Of a stretch of DNA of 64,000 nucleotides, positions 26,340-34,827 are shown piece by piece (the stretch's first letter is position 1; each line of letters opens with the position of its first letter). The stretch covers positions 5,335,501-5,399,500 of the forward strand of contig NZ_CP042435.1 of assembly GCF_007971225.1 (NCBI RefSeq), read 5' to 3'. The notes below the pieces were generated by a model. The model searched no databases. It was not told where the DNA came from and saw only the letters and a list, made by a program, of their open reading frames with translations. Made by a program: the position numbers and the translations under genes. Origin of the DNA: Panacibacter ginsenosidivorans. Its GTDB lineage: Bacteria > Bacteroidota > Bacteroidia > Chitinophagales > Chitinophagaceae.

Positions 26340-26945
26340 TTACTGTTCTAGCTGATATACGATTGGTAAACTAAATTTTGTTTTTACATTCTTACCTTTC
26401 ATTCTCCCCGGATTCCACTGTGGCATAGCTTTTACGATCCTCATAGCTTCTTCCTCCAGCCCGCTACCTAATTTTTGTGATACCACCACAGGATTGTATA
26501 TTTTTCCCTTTTCATCAACATCAAAACTTACAACCACTCTTCCTTCAGTACCATTATCAATTGCCTGCTCTGGATATTGTAGATTATCTTCTACAAATTT
26601 TTGCAGCGCTGTTTGCCCGCCGGGATATGACGGCATTATTTCAGCCCTTGCATAAACTCCTTCTTTGTCTGCTTCCATTTTAGCTTTTACATCATGTGCG
26701 CCCACCATTACAACAGTTGCTCTTCCTCTTTTTGCTTTTACACTATTTGCGGAAGTTGTTGTATCGGTCATAGTTTTGCTACTTGCTGTATCGGGTGCTG
26801 ACATACTTGCCGCTGAACTATCTGTTGCCTGCACAGTAGTAGCTGCTGCATTATTTTCTGCTGCTCTTTCTTCGGGCGTCTGGCATGCATTAATAATTAA
26901 AAATGCTGCAAGCGTTGATGCTATTAAGTTGATCTTACTTTTCAT
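26340..26945 (-). CDS. Lipoprotein with TonB C-terminal domain
   Basis: The 201-residue product has a signal with lipobox LIINACQTPEE, an Ala/Thr/Ser-rich linker to about residue 75, and a TonB_C domain from about residue 105. The domain shows YPGGQTALQKFVEDNLQYP, EGRVVVSFDVDEKGKI and ALRIVK-like AMRIVKAMPQWNPGRMKGK, typical of the Bacteroidota TonB family. Ordinary TonB is fixed to the inner membrane by an N-terminal helix and couples ExbB/ExbD to outer-membrane receptors. Here the anchor appears to be a lipid, so it may not transduce energy in the usual way. No ExbB/ExbD or receptor is adjacent. Confidence 0.85.
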   Translation of the reverse strand: MKSKINLIASTLAAFLIINACQTPEERAAENNAAATTVQATDSSAASMSAPDTASSKTMTDTTTSANSVKAKRGRATVVMVGAHDVKAKMEADKEGVYARAEIMPSYPGGQTALQKFVEDNLQYPEQAIDNGTEGRVVVSFDVDEKGKIYNPVVVSQKLGSGLEEEAMRIVKAMPQWNPGRMKGKNVKTKFSLPIVYQLEQ

Positions 26946-27045
26946 ACATTATCTGTTTTAGGTAAAGACAAACATTGTTCCAAAAAAGTGTATAGTAAAG
27001 TTGTGTTTAAAGTGTTGACCGGCAAATGCTCCATAAAGAGAAGAA

Positions 27046-27108
27046 CGCACAAGTGAGTGACACAACCAAAGCTTTATAGCAGCACTGCGGTTGGTTTAAT
27101 AAAATTTT
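27046..27108. repeat. Interspersed element, right arm only, CAC type (locus 13)
   Basis: The core at 27047-27066 is followed by CAAAGCTTTATAGCAGCACT and GGTTGGTTTAATAAAATTT. The outer end reaches the stop codon of the minus-strand thioesterase gene. Confidence 0.9.
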
Positions 27109-27112
27109 ACAG

Positions 27113-27550
27113 TCAATCGGTCCATTCAAAATTTTCTGTTTTGGGTATTATTTCAAAAACGGATTGAATGTTTGGAGGGGGCACCGCAAGCTTTCTTATC
27201 CTGGTGTCAAGCCAAGCGCCGTCAACAGTTATTACAGCACTCAGTGTATCCTTGTTTTTCCATACCTGGTGCACCATAGACCAGCGGCTCATATCGCGGC
27301 GGCTTTTACTTACAGCAACATCTACAGTAACAATATCTCCAAAAACAATTTCGCGTTTGAATACACATTCTTCTCTGAAAAGAATAGGCCCAAAATGTAA
27401 TTGCTGCATTACGGCTGGCGTTAATGCATGTTCGCTTAAAAAAGATAAACGCAGGTATGCGCCCCAATCATAATAAACGGAATGACGCAGGTGAAAATTG
27501 GGATCCATATCGCTCCATCTTACTTCTACCTGTTTTATGAAACTGATCAT
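27113..27550 (-). CDS. Acyl-CoA thioesterase, hotdog fold (4HBT)
   Basis: The 145-residue product has the 4HBT signature near its start, VRWSDMDPNFHLRHSVYYDWG, with the catalytic Asp in SDMD and a long helix after it. It would hydrolyse an acyl-CoA or related thioester in the cytosol. The open frame extends upstream to a TTG, but the ATG at 27550 gives the normal length. It lies 23 bp after the methyltransferase gene on the same strand, so the two are probably an operon. A repeat arm follows its stop codon. Confidence 0.85.
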   Translation of the reverse strand: MISFIKQVEVRWSDMDPNFHLRHSVYYDWGAYLRLSFLSEHALTPAVMQQLHFGPILFREECVFKREIVFGDIVTVDVAVSKSRRDMSRWSMVHQVWKNKDTLSAVITVDGAWLDTRIRKLAVPPPNIQSVFEIIPKTENFEWTD

Positions 27551-27573
27551 AGGTTTGTTTTTAAAATGCAAAT

Positions 27574-28311
27574 TTATTGATGTCCTGCACGAAGTAATAA
27601 AGGAAAAGAAATTTTACACAACCTATTATCAGGCCACAATTGATCCAGCTGTTGCAACAATCCGGCAGATAATGGATGACTGTTATTTGCCTTTATAAAA
27701 TGTTGCACCGCGCTCCATGTGTTTAAGTAACCAATAAATTGTTCCTTAGTCCATTCGTATTCCATCTTTAGTGCCGGCGGAGTTATCTCTGTAAAAGGAA
27801 AAGGAATAGTTATATACAATTCATCAATGTATCTTCTTTCTTTATCCCAATACGGACCGGTGATGTTTTTATAAAAGTGCAAGAGCCATGGATCAACCAA
27901 ACTGTTAACAGACAGAAGTCCATAACCAATTACAGCAATAACTCCATGCGGCTTCAACATTCTTTTTGCGTTGGTATAAAATTTATCAAAATCAAACCAA
28001 TGAATTGCCTGTGCAATCGTAATAAGATCAAAATATTTATCGGGAAAAGAAGATTCTTCCGCTGCTTCTATTTTATAAAATACATTTGTCAACGCAGGTG
28101 CTTCTGCAAGTTGTTTTGCACTTATATCTGTAGCATGCACCTGATTAAATTTCTTTGAAAGTTCAGCAGCAACCTGTCCATTGCCTGTTGCAATATCAAG
28201 TGCCTTGTCAAATGAATTTATGTGGGTGTAAAAAAAATCGTATAAGGTTGCAGGATAATGAGGCCTGAAGTGTGCGTATGCTTTCGACTGCTTCGAGAAA
28301 TTATCTTTCAT
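27574..28311 (-). CDS. Class I SAM-dependent methyltransferase
   Basis: The 245-residue protein has the Rossmann methyltransferase motif I ALDIATGNGQVAAEL near residue 40, an acidic motif II region (VHATDISAKQL), and motif IV-like FDLITIAQAIHWFDF. The last is typical of the UbiE/trans-aconitate-methyltransferase-like group (Methyltransf_11). It methylates an unknown small molecule with S-adenosylmethionine. The start is unambiguous (MKDNFSKQSKAYAHFRPHYP). It is the first gene of a likely two-gene operon with the thioesterase and is divergent from tspO with only 31 bp between starts. Confidence 0.87.
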   Translation of the reverse strand: MKDNFSKQSKAYAHFRPHYPATLYDFFYTHINSFDKALDIATGNGQVAAELSKKFNQVHATDISAKQLAEAPALTNVFYKIEAAEESSFPDKYFDLITIAQAIHWFDFDKFYTNAKRMLKPHGVIAVIGYGLLSVNSLVDPWLLHFYKNITGPYWDKERRYIDELYITIPFPFTEITPPALKMEYEWTKEQFIGYLNTWSAVQHFIKANNSHPLSAGLLQQLDQLWPDNRLCKISFPLLLRAGHQ

Positions 28312-28342
28312 CAGTTAAAATTCAATTGTAAATTTATAACCT

Positions 28343-28834
28343 ATGAACCAATCTTATACAAGAACTGTTAATCCTACTGTGAAATTAATTGTATCATTAA
28401 TACTTACATTACTTGTTGGTTTTGGGGCAGGATTTGCTACAGCCACTTCTATTAATTCATGGTACTCCACGCTGGATAAACCATTTTTCAATCCACCAAA
28501 CTGGTTGTTTGCGCCGGTGTGGACCATCCTTTATATATTGATGGGTGTTGCTTTTTATTTCGTTTGGAAACTTCCGGAAACAACCCAAAGAAATATTGCA
28601 TTGTTTGTTTTTGTATTGCAACTCGCAGTTAATGGTATATGGAGCCTTATATTTTTTAACCAGCATCAGATTGGGTGGGCACTTGTTGATATTTCTATTC
28701 TCTGGGTTATGATCATTATTACAATGTACTTGTTTACACAATTATCAAAAATAGCAGCATGGCTTTTGTATCCATATTTATTATGGGTAAGTTTTGCTAC
28801 CGTGCTTAATTTTTCTATCTGGCAGTTAAATTGA
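28343..28834 (+). CDS. tspO: TspO/MBR family membrane protein
   Basis: The 163-residue protein has five hydrophobic helices and clear TspO landmarks: WYSTLDKPFFNPPNWLFAPVW after helix 1, then YILMGVAFYFVWK, and QLAVNGIWSLIFF with the Asn-x-x-Trp-Ser pattern. TspO proteins bind porphyrins and related ligands in the membrane and are tied to tetrapyrrole handling and stress. It is divergently transcribed from the methyltransferase with a very short shared promoter region. A left repeat arm begins at its stop codon. Confidence 0.93.
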   Translation: MNQSYTRTVNPTVKLIVSLILTLLVGFGAGFATATSINSWYSTLDKPFFNPPNWLFAPVWTILYILMGVAFYFVWKLPETTQRNIALFVFVLQLAVNGIWSLIFFNQHQIGWALVDISILWVMIIITMYLFTQLSKIAAWLLYPYLLWVSFATVLNFSIWQLN

Positions 28835-28897
28835 CCCATTTTTATGTACCTGGCAATGGTGCAATAATGATGCTTTCGTTGCGTCGCACTCTTGTAC
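28835..28897. repeat. Interspersed element, left arm only (locus 14)
   Basis: The arm starts right after the tspO stop codon (CCATTTTTATGTACCTGGCA) and ends with the CGC-type core at 28878-28897. The further 226 bp up to the ABC gene contain no gene; no right arm is evident. Confidence 0.9.
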
Positions 28898-29123
28898 CGG
28901 TGATATTTTATTCAGCATAATTCAGCAGCTTTTAGTCCAAGCTTTTCCTTTCAAATATTAGGTAACTGTTCGCTGCATCAAAACAGAACAACAAGTGTAT
29001 CATAACCGTACACTCCCATCTGTCATCTAATTACAACTAATTGTTTTTCAATAGAAATTTATCTTGGCATGTATTTGTAAACAAAGGGGATGGTTATAAC
29101 TTTAGCGCTAAAATACATGCACC

Positions 29124-29813
29124 ATGATCGAATTAAAGCACATATCAAAATGGGTAAATGTTGGGGGAGTAAGAAATTTCATTTTAAAGGATGTTAACCT
29201 CAGCATTGCAGAAGGAGAATTTGTTTCTATTATGGGGCCATCCGGCTCTGGTAAATCTTCTTTATTAAATGTTATTGGTATGCTTGATAACCAGGATGAA
29301 GGTGAATATTTTTTCTTTGATGAGGCCGTGCATAAACTAAAAGAAAAACACCGCTCGCAATTGTACAAGCAATACATAGGTTTTGTTTTTCAGGCGTATC
29401 ATTTAATCGATGAATTAACGGTGTATGAAAACATCGAAACACCATTGATTTACCAGGACATGAAATCCAGTGAGCGCAAAGCTATTGTAGCAGATATACT
29501 TGACAGGTTCCAGATCGTTGGCAAGAAAGATCTATTTCCCACACAATTATCAGGGGGGCAACAACAATTGGTAGGTATTGCAAGAGCATTGGTAGCAAAA
29601 CCAAAACTAATACTTGCCGATGAACCAACCGGTAACCTTAATTCAAAACAGGGTGAAGAAATTATGGAATTATTTAAAAAATTAAATGAAGAGGATGGTG
29701 TAACTATTATACAGGTTACACACTCGGAAAAAAATGCAGGCTACGGTTCACGCATTATTCATTTGCTGGATGGAAGAATAGAAAGAGAAGAACCGCATCT
29801 TAGTATTATGTAA
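29124..29813 (+). CDS. ABC transporter ATP-binding protein (MacB/LolD class)
   Basis: The 229-residue ATPase has Walker A GPSGSGKSS (Lys44), a Q loop in GFVFQAYHLIDELTVYENIETP, the signature LSGGQQQLVGIARAL, Walker B LILADEPTGNL and an H-loop His in VTHSEKNAG. Its size and QAYHLIDELTVYENI segment match the MacB/LolD/FtsE class, which works with FtsX-like permeases on lipoproteins, efflux substrates or division. The last helix (NLNSKQGEEIMELFKKLN) fits too. No permease gene is adjacent; the next gene is a TolC-like protein. It may serve a permease encoded elsewhere. Confidence 0.92.
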   Translation: MIELKHISKWVNVGGVRNFILKDVNLSIAEGEFVSIMGPSGSGKSSLLNVIGMLDNQDEGEYFFFDEAVHKLKEKHRSQLYKQYIGFVFQAYHLIDELTVYENIETPLIYQDMKSSERKAIVADILDRFQIVGKKDLFPTQLSGGQQQLVGIARALVAKPKLILADEPTGNLNSKQGEEIMELFKKLNEEDGVTIIQVTHSEKNAGYGSRIIHLLDGRIEREEPHLSIM

Positions 29814-29847
29814 AAAATTTATTGTGCGCTGCTGCATATAATGATGC

Positions 29848-29909
29848 AGCACAAGAGTGCGACGCAACAGAAGTATCGCAAAGCTGTAACAGCACGGCTA
29901 AAAGAAAAA
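29848..29909. repeat. Interspersed element, right arm only, CGC type (locus 15)
   Basis: The core at 29849-29868 is followed by AGAAGTATCGCAAAGCTGTA and AGCACGGCTAAAAGAAAAAT. It lies between the ABC ATPase and the TolC-like gene, pointing toward the latter's start. Confidence 0.85.
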
Positions 29910-29937
29910 TAAAATTGAATTGGAATAATATAGGATT

Positions 29938-31377
29938 ATGAAAAAGAAAAGTATTTTTTTAGGAATTGTTTTATTGGTAATCCTGCAAAAGAATTTTGCA
30001 CAGGATACAACAAATATAAGTGGCACACTTACACTGAAACAATGTGTGGATATAGCTTTAAAAAATAACATTGATATTAACCGCAGCGAGCTGGATATGC
30101 AGGATAGCAAGGTATATCTGACGCAGGCGCAGGGAAACAGGCTGCCTTATATTAGCGGTACTATCAATCATGGGTTAAGCCAGGGCCGTGCGATAGACCC
30201 TTTTACCAATTCATATATCAATCAGAATCTCAGTTATGCTAATTATAATTTAGGCGCTAATCTTTATTTGTGGAATGCCGGAAGCATCAATAATAATGTT
30301 CGTGCAAGCTCATTGAATTTTGAAGCGAGTAAAATGGACTGGCAACAACAAAAAGATAATGTAACCATACAAGTCATACTTGCATACCTGCAGGTTTTAA
30401 ATAACCAGGAACAGTTGAATGCCGCAGTACAACAGGCTTCTGTAACACGCAGCCAGGTAGAAAGGCTTGCCGTACTGGATAAAGACGGCGCTATAGCACC
30501 TTCTACTTATTACGACACAAAAGGCCAGCTTGCTTCCGATGAACTTTCAATTGTATCATTAAAGAATGCAGTAGAAACTTCAAAGCTTGATCTTGCGAAA
30601 CTGATGAATGTGAATTATTCAAAAGATATGGCACTGGAAAAAATAGATATTTCTTCTGCTCTTGCAATTTATGATGGCACTTCGCAGCAGGTATATGACC
30701 AGGCAATTAAAAATCTTGCAATGATCAAAGCTGTTGATCTTAGAAAAGAAAGCGCTGCCAAATCTTTAAAAGCTGCAAAAGGCCAGTTATATCCTTCACT
30801 TATTTTAAATGGTGGTCTTGGTACAAATTATTCAAACGCTGCATCTGTAGCAGTTTTAAAAGGTACCAGCGATGTACAGACTGACAATTATGTAAATGTT
30901 AATGATGAAAAATATTTTCTCTATTCGCCACAAAATATATACGATTCTAAAAAGATATCTTATGGAGATCAATGGAAGAATAATTTTAATTCATCTGTAA
31001 GCATTGGTATCCAGATCCCTATTTTAAATGGACTGCAGGCAAGAAGTAAGGTTAAACAGGCTGTTATACAGGAGAAGCGTTCTGATATTAATGCCAAAAC
31101 AGCTAAAACACAGTTGCAGCAGGCAGTTGAGCAAGCTTATATTGATATGAATTCAGCTTATGAACGTTACCAAACACTTACTTCGCAGGTAGAAGATCTT
31201 ACAGTTTCTTTTAAAGCAGCAGAGGTAAAATTCAACGCAGGTGTGTTAACTTCAGTTGATTATTTGTTGATCAAGAATAAAGCAGACAATTCTAATATTA
31301 ATCTCATCGCTGCCAAATATGATTATATTTTGCGCACAAAGATCCTGGATTTCTACCAGGGGAAATTATCCCTGTAA
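29938..31377 (+). CDS. TolC-family outer membrane efflux protein
   Basis: The 479-residue product has a signal peptide (ending near QKNFAQD) and the two long-helix repeats of the TolC (OEP) family: LKQCVDIALKNNIDINRSEL near the N-terminus and a second half from about residue 260. The C-terminal EVKFNAGVLTSVDYLLIKNK is typical of the last helix pair. It forms a trimeric outer-membrane duct for tripartite pumps or type I secretion. It follows the ABC ATPase by 124 bp with a repeat arm between, suggesting functional association, though no periplasmic adaptor is present here. Confidence 0.92.
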   Translation: MKKKSIFLGIVLLVILQKNFAQDTTNISGTLTLKQCVDIALKNNIDINRSELDMQDSKVYLTQAQGNRLPYISGTINHGLSQGRAIDPFTNSYINQNLSYANYNLGANLYLWNAGSINNNVRASSLNFEASKMDWQQQKDNVTIQVILAYLQVLNNQEQLNAAVQQASVTRSQVERLAVLDKDGAIAPSTYYDTKGQLASDELSIVSLKNAVETSKLDLAKLMNVNYSKDMALEKIDISSALAIYDGTSQQVYDQAIKNLAMIKAVDLRKESAAKSLKAAKGQLYPSLILNGGLGTNYSNAASVAVLKGTSDVQTDNYVNVNDEKYFLYSPQNIYDSKKISYGDQWKNNFNSSVSIGIQIPILNGLQARSKVKQAVIQEKRSDINAKTAKTQLQQAVEQAYIDMNSAYERYQTLTSQVEDLTVSFKAAEVKFNAGVLTSVDYLLIKNKADNSNINLIAAKYDYILRTKILDFYQGKLSL

Positions 31378-31436
31378 GAATTTTGGGCCCGGCAGCAGTA
31401 ATGCTTGTTGAACTTCGTTGCGTCGCACACTTATAC
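31378..31436. repeat. Interspersed element, left arm only (locus 16)
   Basis: The arm begins at the TolC-like stop codon (GAATTTTGGGCCCGGCAGC) and ends with a CGC-type core at 31417-31436 that reads TTATAC instead of TTGTAC. It separates convergent genes. Confidence 0.9.
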
Positions 31437-31456
31437 AGTTGAAGAATACTGAGCAA

Positions 31457-33091
31457 TTATTTACCATATAATTCCAGTAATTTTTTAAGATCACCTAACG
31501 TATTAATTTCATCTGCCTTTTTATCTTTTCTCCAGCGGTGTATACGTGGAAACCTTAGCGCTACGCCACTTTTATGACGGTTGCTTGCAGCAATGCCCTC
31601 AAAGGCAATTTCAAAGACAAGCGCTGGTTTTACCGTTCTTACGGGACCAAATTTTTCTATGGCATTTCTTTTTACAAATGCATCTACCTGTGCAAACTCT
31701 TTATCGGTAAGACCCGAGTAAGCTTTGGTAAAGCTTACCAGTTTATCGCCATCTTTTACGGCAAAAGTATAATCTGTGTAAAGATTGCTTCTGCGGCCGT
31801 GACCTTTCTGCGCATAGATCATTACCGCATCAATCGTAAGTGCGTCAATCTTCCATTTCCACCAATCACCAACTTTGCGCCCCACCTGGTAGGCAGAAGA
31901 TTTTCTTTTCAGCATTATGCCTTCTGCATTAATACTCCTGGATTGCTCCCGTTGCTTTGTTAATGCATCCCAATTTTCAAAATCAATAACAGGTGATAAT
32001 TGAAGTGTGGCATTATTGATTTGCAGAACGATCTGTTCAAGCAAAGTCCTTCTTTCTGCCATTGTTTTATACCGAATATCAATGCCTTCATATTCCAGTA
32101 TATCATAAGCAAAGAATGCAACCGGAGCCTCTTGTAATTGTTTTTTTGTAACATTTTTTCTGCCGATGCGTGTTTGCAAAACAGCAAATGGCAAGATGCT
32201 TATATTCGAATGAAGTAATGATTGCTGTGCATCTTCTTTTCTAAAAGGCATTATTTCTCCATCTAATACAATACCGTTGGGAAGCGTTTCTTTTAAAATA
32301 AAATATTCCGGGAATTTTTCTGTCATCAGCTCTTCACCGCGGCTCCACACAAATAATTCATTTTTACGTTTAATGATCTGCCCCCGAATGCCGTCCCATT
32401 TCCATTCAGCCTGCCACTCATGCGGCTCTCCCAATGCATCCGGTGCTGTTTCAAGTGCGTACGCAAGATAGAATGGGTACGGTTTTGAATTGTCAAGGCT
32501 TCCCTGTTCTTCACTTAGCAATTCATTCAAATCTGTCGTTGAAGGATTCCATTTTCCGCTAATTCGGTGTGCAATAACTGCAGGGTCAGCGTTAACCGTT
32601 TTTGCCAAAGCATTTACTATAGTCTTTTGTGAGACACCAATACGAAAGCCCCCTGTCAGTAATTTATTGAACACAAATTTTTCTTCTATTGTCATCTGCA
32701 TCCAGCATTCCGTAATAAATTGCTTCTTTATTTCCTCATCTGCTTTTTCAAGTATTACTAATTGCTGAAGATAATAAGTAAGACTATTTTCCTGTAATAC
32801 CTTTTCCTTATCTGTTTCAGGCAATAATAATGCGATTGTCTCTGCAAGGTCTCCTACCGTGTGATAACTTTCTTCAAATAGCCAAAAAGGCAATCCTGTA
32901 ATTTCACAGCACCATTCTGAAAGGCGGGTAGCATTTATAATCCGCTTTGGTCTGCGGCCACTAAATAAAGCGATCACCCAAACTTTATCGCTATTGGTTG
33001 CTTCAAGAAAATATTGTGATAATGCATTTAGTTTATCATTTGTTTTTGTAGACGTTCCTAATATTTGTACCAGTGCTGAAAATTGTTTCAT
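31457..33091 (-). CDS. ATP-dependent DNA ligase (exonuclease-associated type)
   Basis: The 544-residue enzyme has an N-terminal helical DNA-binding domain, then the nucleotidyltransferase domain with EWKWDGIRGQ holding the AMP-accepting Lys near residue 231. Motif III-like FVWSRGEELMTEKFPE, motif IV VLDGEIMP, motif V region EGIMLKRKSSAYQVGRKVGDWWKWK and an OB-fold domain follow. It seals nicks using ATP, unlike the essential NAD-dependent LigA. It overlaps the upstream exonuclease gene by four bases (ATGA), a pairing known from the Lhr-Core/ligase/exonuclease cassette of repair genes. Helicase and phosphoesterase members of that cassette are not seen on either side here. Confidence 0.93.
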   Translation of the reverse strand: MKQFSALVQILGTSTKTNDKLNALSQYFLEATNSDKVWVIALFSGRRPKRIINATRLSEWCCEITGLPFWLFEESYHTVGDLAETIALLLPETDKEKVLQENSLTYYLQQLVILEKADEEIKKQFITECWMQMTIEEKFVFNKLLTGGFRIGVSQKTIVNALAKTVNADPAVIAHRISGKWNPSTTDLNELLSEEQGSLDNSKPYPFYLAYALETAPDALGEPHEWQAEWKWDGIRGQIIKRKNELFVWSRGEELMTEKFPEYFILKETLPNGIVLDGEIMPFRKEDAQQSLLHSNISILPFAVLQTRIGRKNVTKKQLQEAPVAFFAYDILEYEGIDIRYKTMAERRTLLEQIVLQINNATLQLSPVIDFENWDALTKQREQSRSINAEGIMLKRKSSAYQVGRKVGDWWKWKIDALTIDAVMIYAQKGHGRRSNLYTDYTFAVKDGDKLVSFTKAYSGLTDKEFAQVDAFVKRNAIEKFGPVRTVKPALVFEIAFEGIAASNRHKSGVALRFPRIHRWRKDKKADEINTLGDLKKLLELYGK

Positions 33092-34146
33092 AATTTTTCC
33101 TGTGTATTTTGTTCATCAATATCAGGTACAGACTCTACAAAACCTGCATCATTAGCTGGTTCCTCATCATCGTTACCATATTCTGTTTTAACTTCAGCAC
33201 TTGCGATACCATTTTCATTTAAATACCTGCTGAAGGTTGATTGAAAGCCATGTGTTACAAAAACTTTTTCGGCGCCTGTTGCTTTTACCGCACTTAATAA
33301 TCCTTTCCAGTCAGCATGATCACTTAATACAAAACCAGCATCTGCATTGCGCCTTCGCACATTTCCGCGAACCTGCATCCAACCGCTGCAGACACCTGTT
33401 GCATAAGGTTCCATTCGTTTCATCCATGAAGAGCCATCTGCCCCCGGTGGCGCAATAACAATACTTTTTTTAAGTGTTTCTTTTGATGTATCAGGTGTAA
33501 TTCTTTCAACCTCGGGTAAAAGTATTCCGGCAGAAGACAATGCCTGGTGCATATTCCAGATAGCACCATGTACATAAATTTTTTCCTGCAATGGCCCGAT
33601 CGCTTTTAAAAGCCGTTGCGCTTTTCCCAAACTATAAGCAATAAGAACTGATGTTTTACCATTTTCTTTATTGTTAAGAATCCAGTTGCGTATATGCGTA
33701 TAGATATTTTCCTGTGCAGCCCAGTTATAGATCGGCAAACCAAAAGTTGACTCAGTTATAAATACATTACAAGGCACCGGTTCAAACCTGCCACTGATAC
33801 CATCATTCTCAGTTTTGTAATCACCACTTACAACCCATATTTCATTATTATGCTCAACACGTATTTGAGAGGAGCCAATAATATGGCCAGCGGGATGTAA
33901 AGAAATTTTTACTCCATTTATTAATAAAAATTCATTCCATTCTATACTTTGATAATCATTATCTCCAAGCCTGGCTTGCAATAACGGTTTTGTAAGATAA
34001 TGACAGAGATAATGTTTGTTGCCGGGCCTGGCATGATCGCTGTGTGCATGTGTAATGATGGCTTTTTTCACTGGCTTCCATGGATCTATATAAAAATCAC
34101 CTGCTGCGCAATAAAGGCCTTTATCTGTAAATTCTATAAGCTTCAT
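33088..34146 (-). CDS. Ligase-associated DNA exonuclease (metallo-beta-lactamase / beta-CASP-like)
   Basis: The 352-residue protein has the metallo-beta-lactamase motif ITHAHSDHARPGN near residue 33, further metal ligands in HPAGHIIGSSQIR and VVSGDYKTE, and a late DHADWKG motif typical of the SNM1/Artemis-like nucleases. In bacteria this family is annotated as ligase-associated DNA 3' exonuclease. Its TGA overlaps the ligase ATG, so the two proteins are probably made in fixed ratio and trim then seal DNA ends. The start ATG at 34146 gives MKLIEFTDKGLYCAAG, the normal family N-terminus. Confidence 0.93.
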   Translation of the reverse strand: MKLIEFTDKGLYCAAGDFYIDPWKPVKKAIITHAHSDHARPGNKHYLCHYLTKPLLQARLGDNDYQSIEWNEFLLINGVKISLHPAGHIIGSSQIRVEHNNEIWVVSGDYKTENDGISGRFEPVPCNVFITESTFGLPIYNWAAQENIYTHIRNWILNNKENGKTSVLIAYSLGKAQRLLKAIGPLQEKIYVHGAIWNMHQALSSAGILLPEVERITPDTSKETLKKSIVIAPPGADGSSWMKRMEPYATGVCSGWMQVRGNVRRRNADAGFVLSDHADWKGLLSAVKATGAEKVFVTHGFQSTFSRYLNENGIASAEVKTEYGNDDEEPANDAGFVESVPDIDEQNTQEKL

Positions 34147-34241
34147 TTTTTCCTGTGTATTATTTTACAAAGTGAAATGTAATAACCAAAAACATAGCCA
34201 ATTGTTCCGCCCCCATTCTTGTGAGGTATGCATTTATGTAA

Positions 34242-34293
34242 TGAGCCAGGCTAAAGAAAAGTATTTGGCATTACTTGCGTCGCACTCTTGTAC
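34242..34293. repeat. Interspersed element, left arm only (locus 17)
   Basis: The arm reads GAGCCAGGCTAAAGAAAAGT then ACTTGCGTCGCACTCTTGTAC-like core at 34274-34293. It lies in the 680-bp gap upstream of the exonuclease gene. Confidence 0.88.
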
Positions 34294-34344
34294 AGTTTGT
34301 TATATATTCAGCAGGAATATTAATAGCCTTCTTCAGGATTGCCA

Positions 34345-34492
34345 TTATTATAAAAAAGAAGCCTCCCTTTTGGGAGGCTTTAATAATTTGTGAGGCGCAT
34401 TGTTTGTAAAAGGGTTTGGAGGGTACGTTTAGGGTCTTTTTGGGTTTAAGGTACTTAGTTCTTTCCTGGGTTACGGGTTGATTAAAAACGGA
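34345..34492 (-). ncRNA. Candidate small RNA with strong terminator
   Basis: On the minus strand, a promoter-like pair (TTG at 34523-34521 and TATATAG near 34503-34497, 17 bp apart) is followed by about 110 bases rich in CCC tracts and then a perfect 9-bp terminator stem with a U-run ending near 34350. No gene ends here on that strand, so the terminator has no known owner. The only open frame (start at 34546) has unconvincing composition and runs through the terminator into the repeat arm. The CCC tracts on the RNA mirror four GGG tracts on the + strand at 34412, 34421, 34432 and 34442. No known RNA family was recognised. Confidence 0.4.
34352..34380 (-). terminator. Orphan intrinsic terminator
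   Basis: The stem AAGCCTCCC / GGGAGGCTT with a TTTT loop is preceded on the + strand by six A, giving a U-run for minus-strand transcripts. The + side has only a weak T-run. It ends the candidate small RNA. Confidence 0.85.
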
Positions 34493-34827
34493 CGTGCTAT
34501 ATATGAGCCAAACCATGTGCCAACAGATATTCAATTTATAATACACTGATTTTCAAAAGTATTTTATCTTCGATGGTTTCGATTTTCCTGTATACGGAAA
34601 ATTCATTCCCATATTTGGATAAATAAACCTCAGGGCTATTATCAAAACAATTGTTTGAAGACTTTTTGACAAATTTTCTTTGTTTCCGAATAACTAATTA
34701 TCATTTTAATTCATTTTAAATACCTACAACCGGCAAACTGATAATTTTAGTTCCATTATATCGTTTATTACTTTAATAAGTAACCAGCAGATGATACAGA
34801 TCACTGCGTTGCTACAAACCCACAACC

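Noticed and set aside
34271-34546. Minus-strand 91-codon frame over the candidate small RNA
   Set aside because: It runs through a strong terminator and into a repeat arm, and its composition is not protein-like. The RNA explanation fits better.
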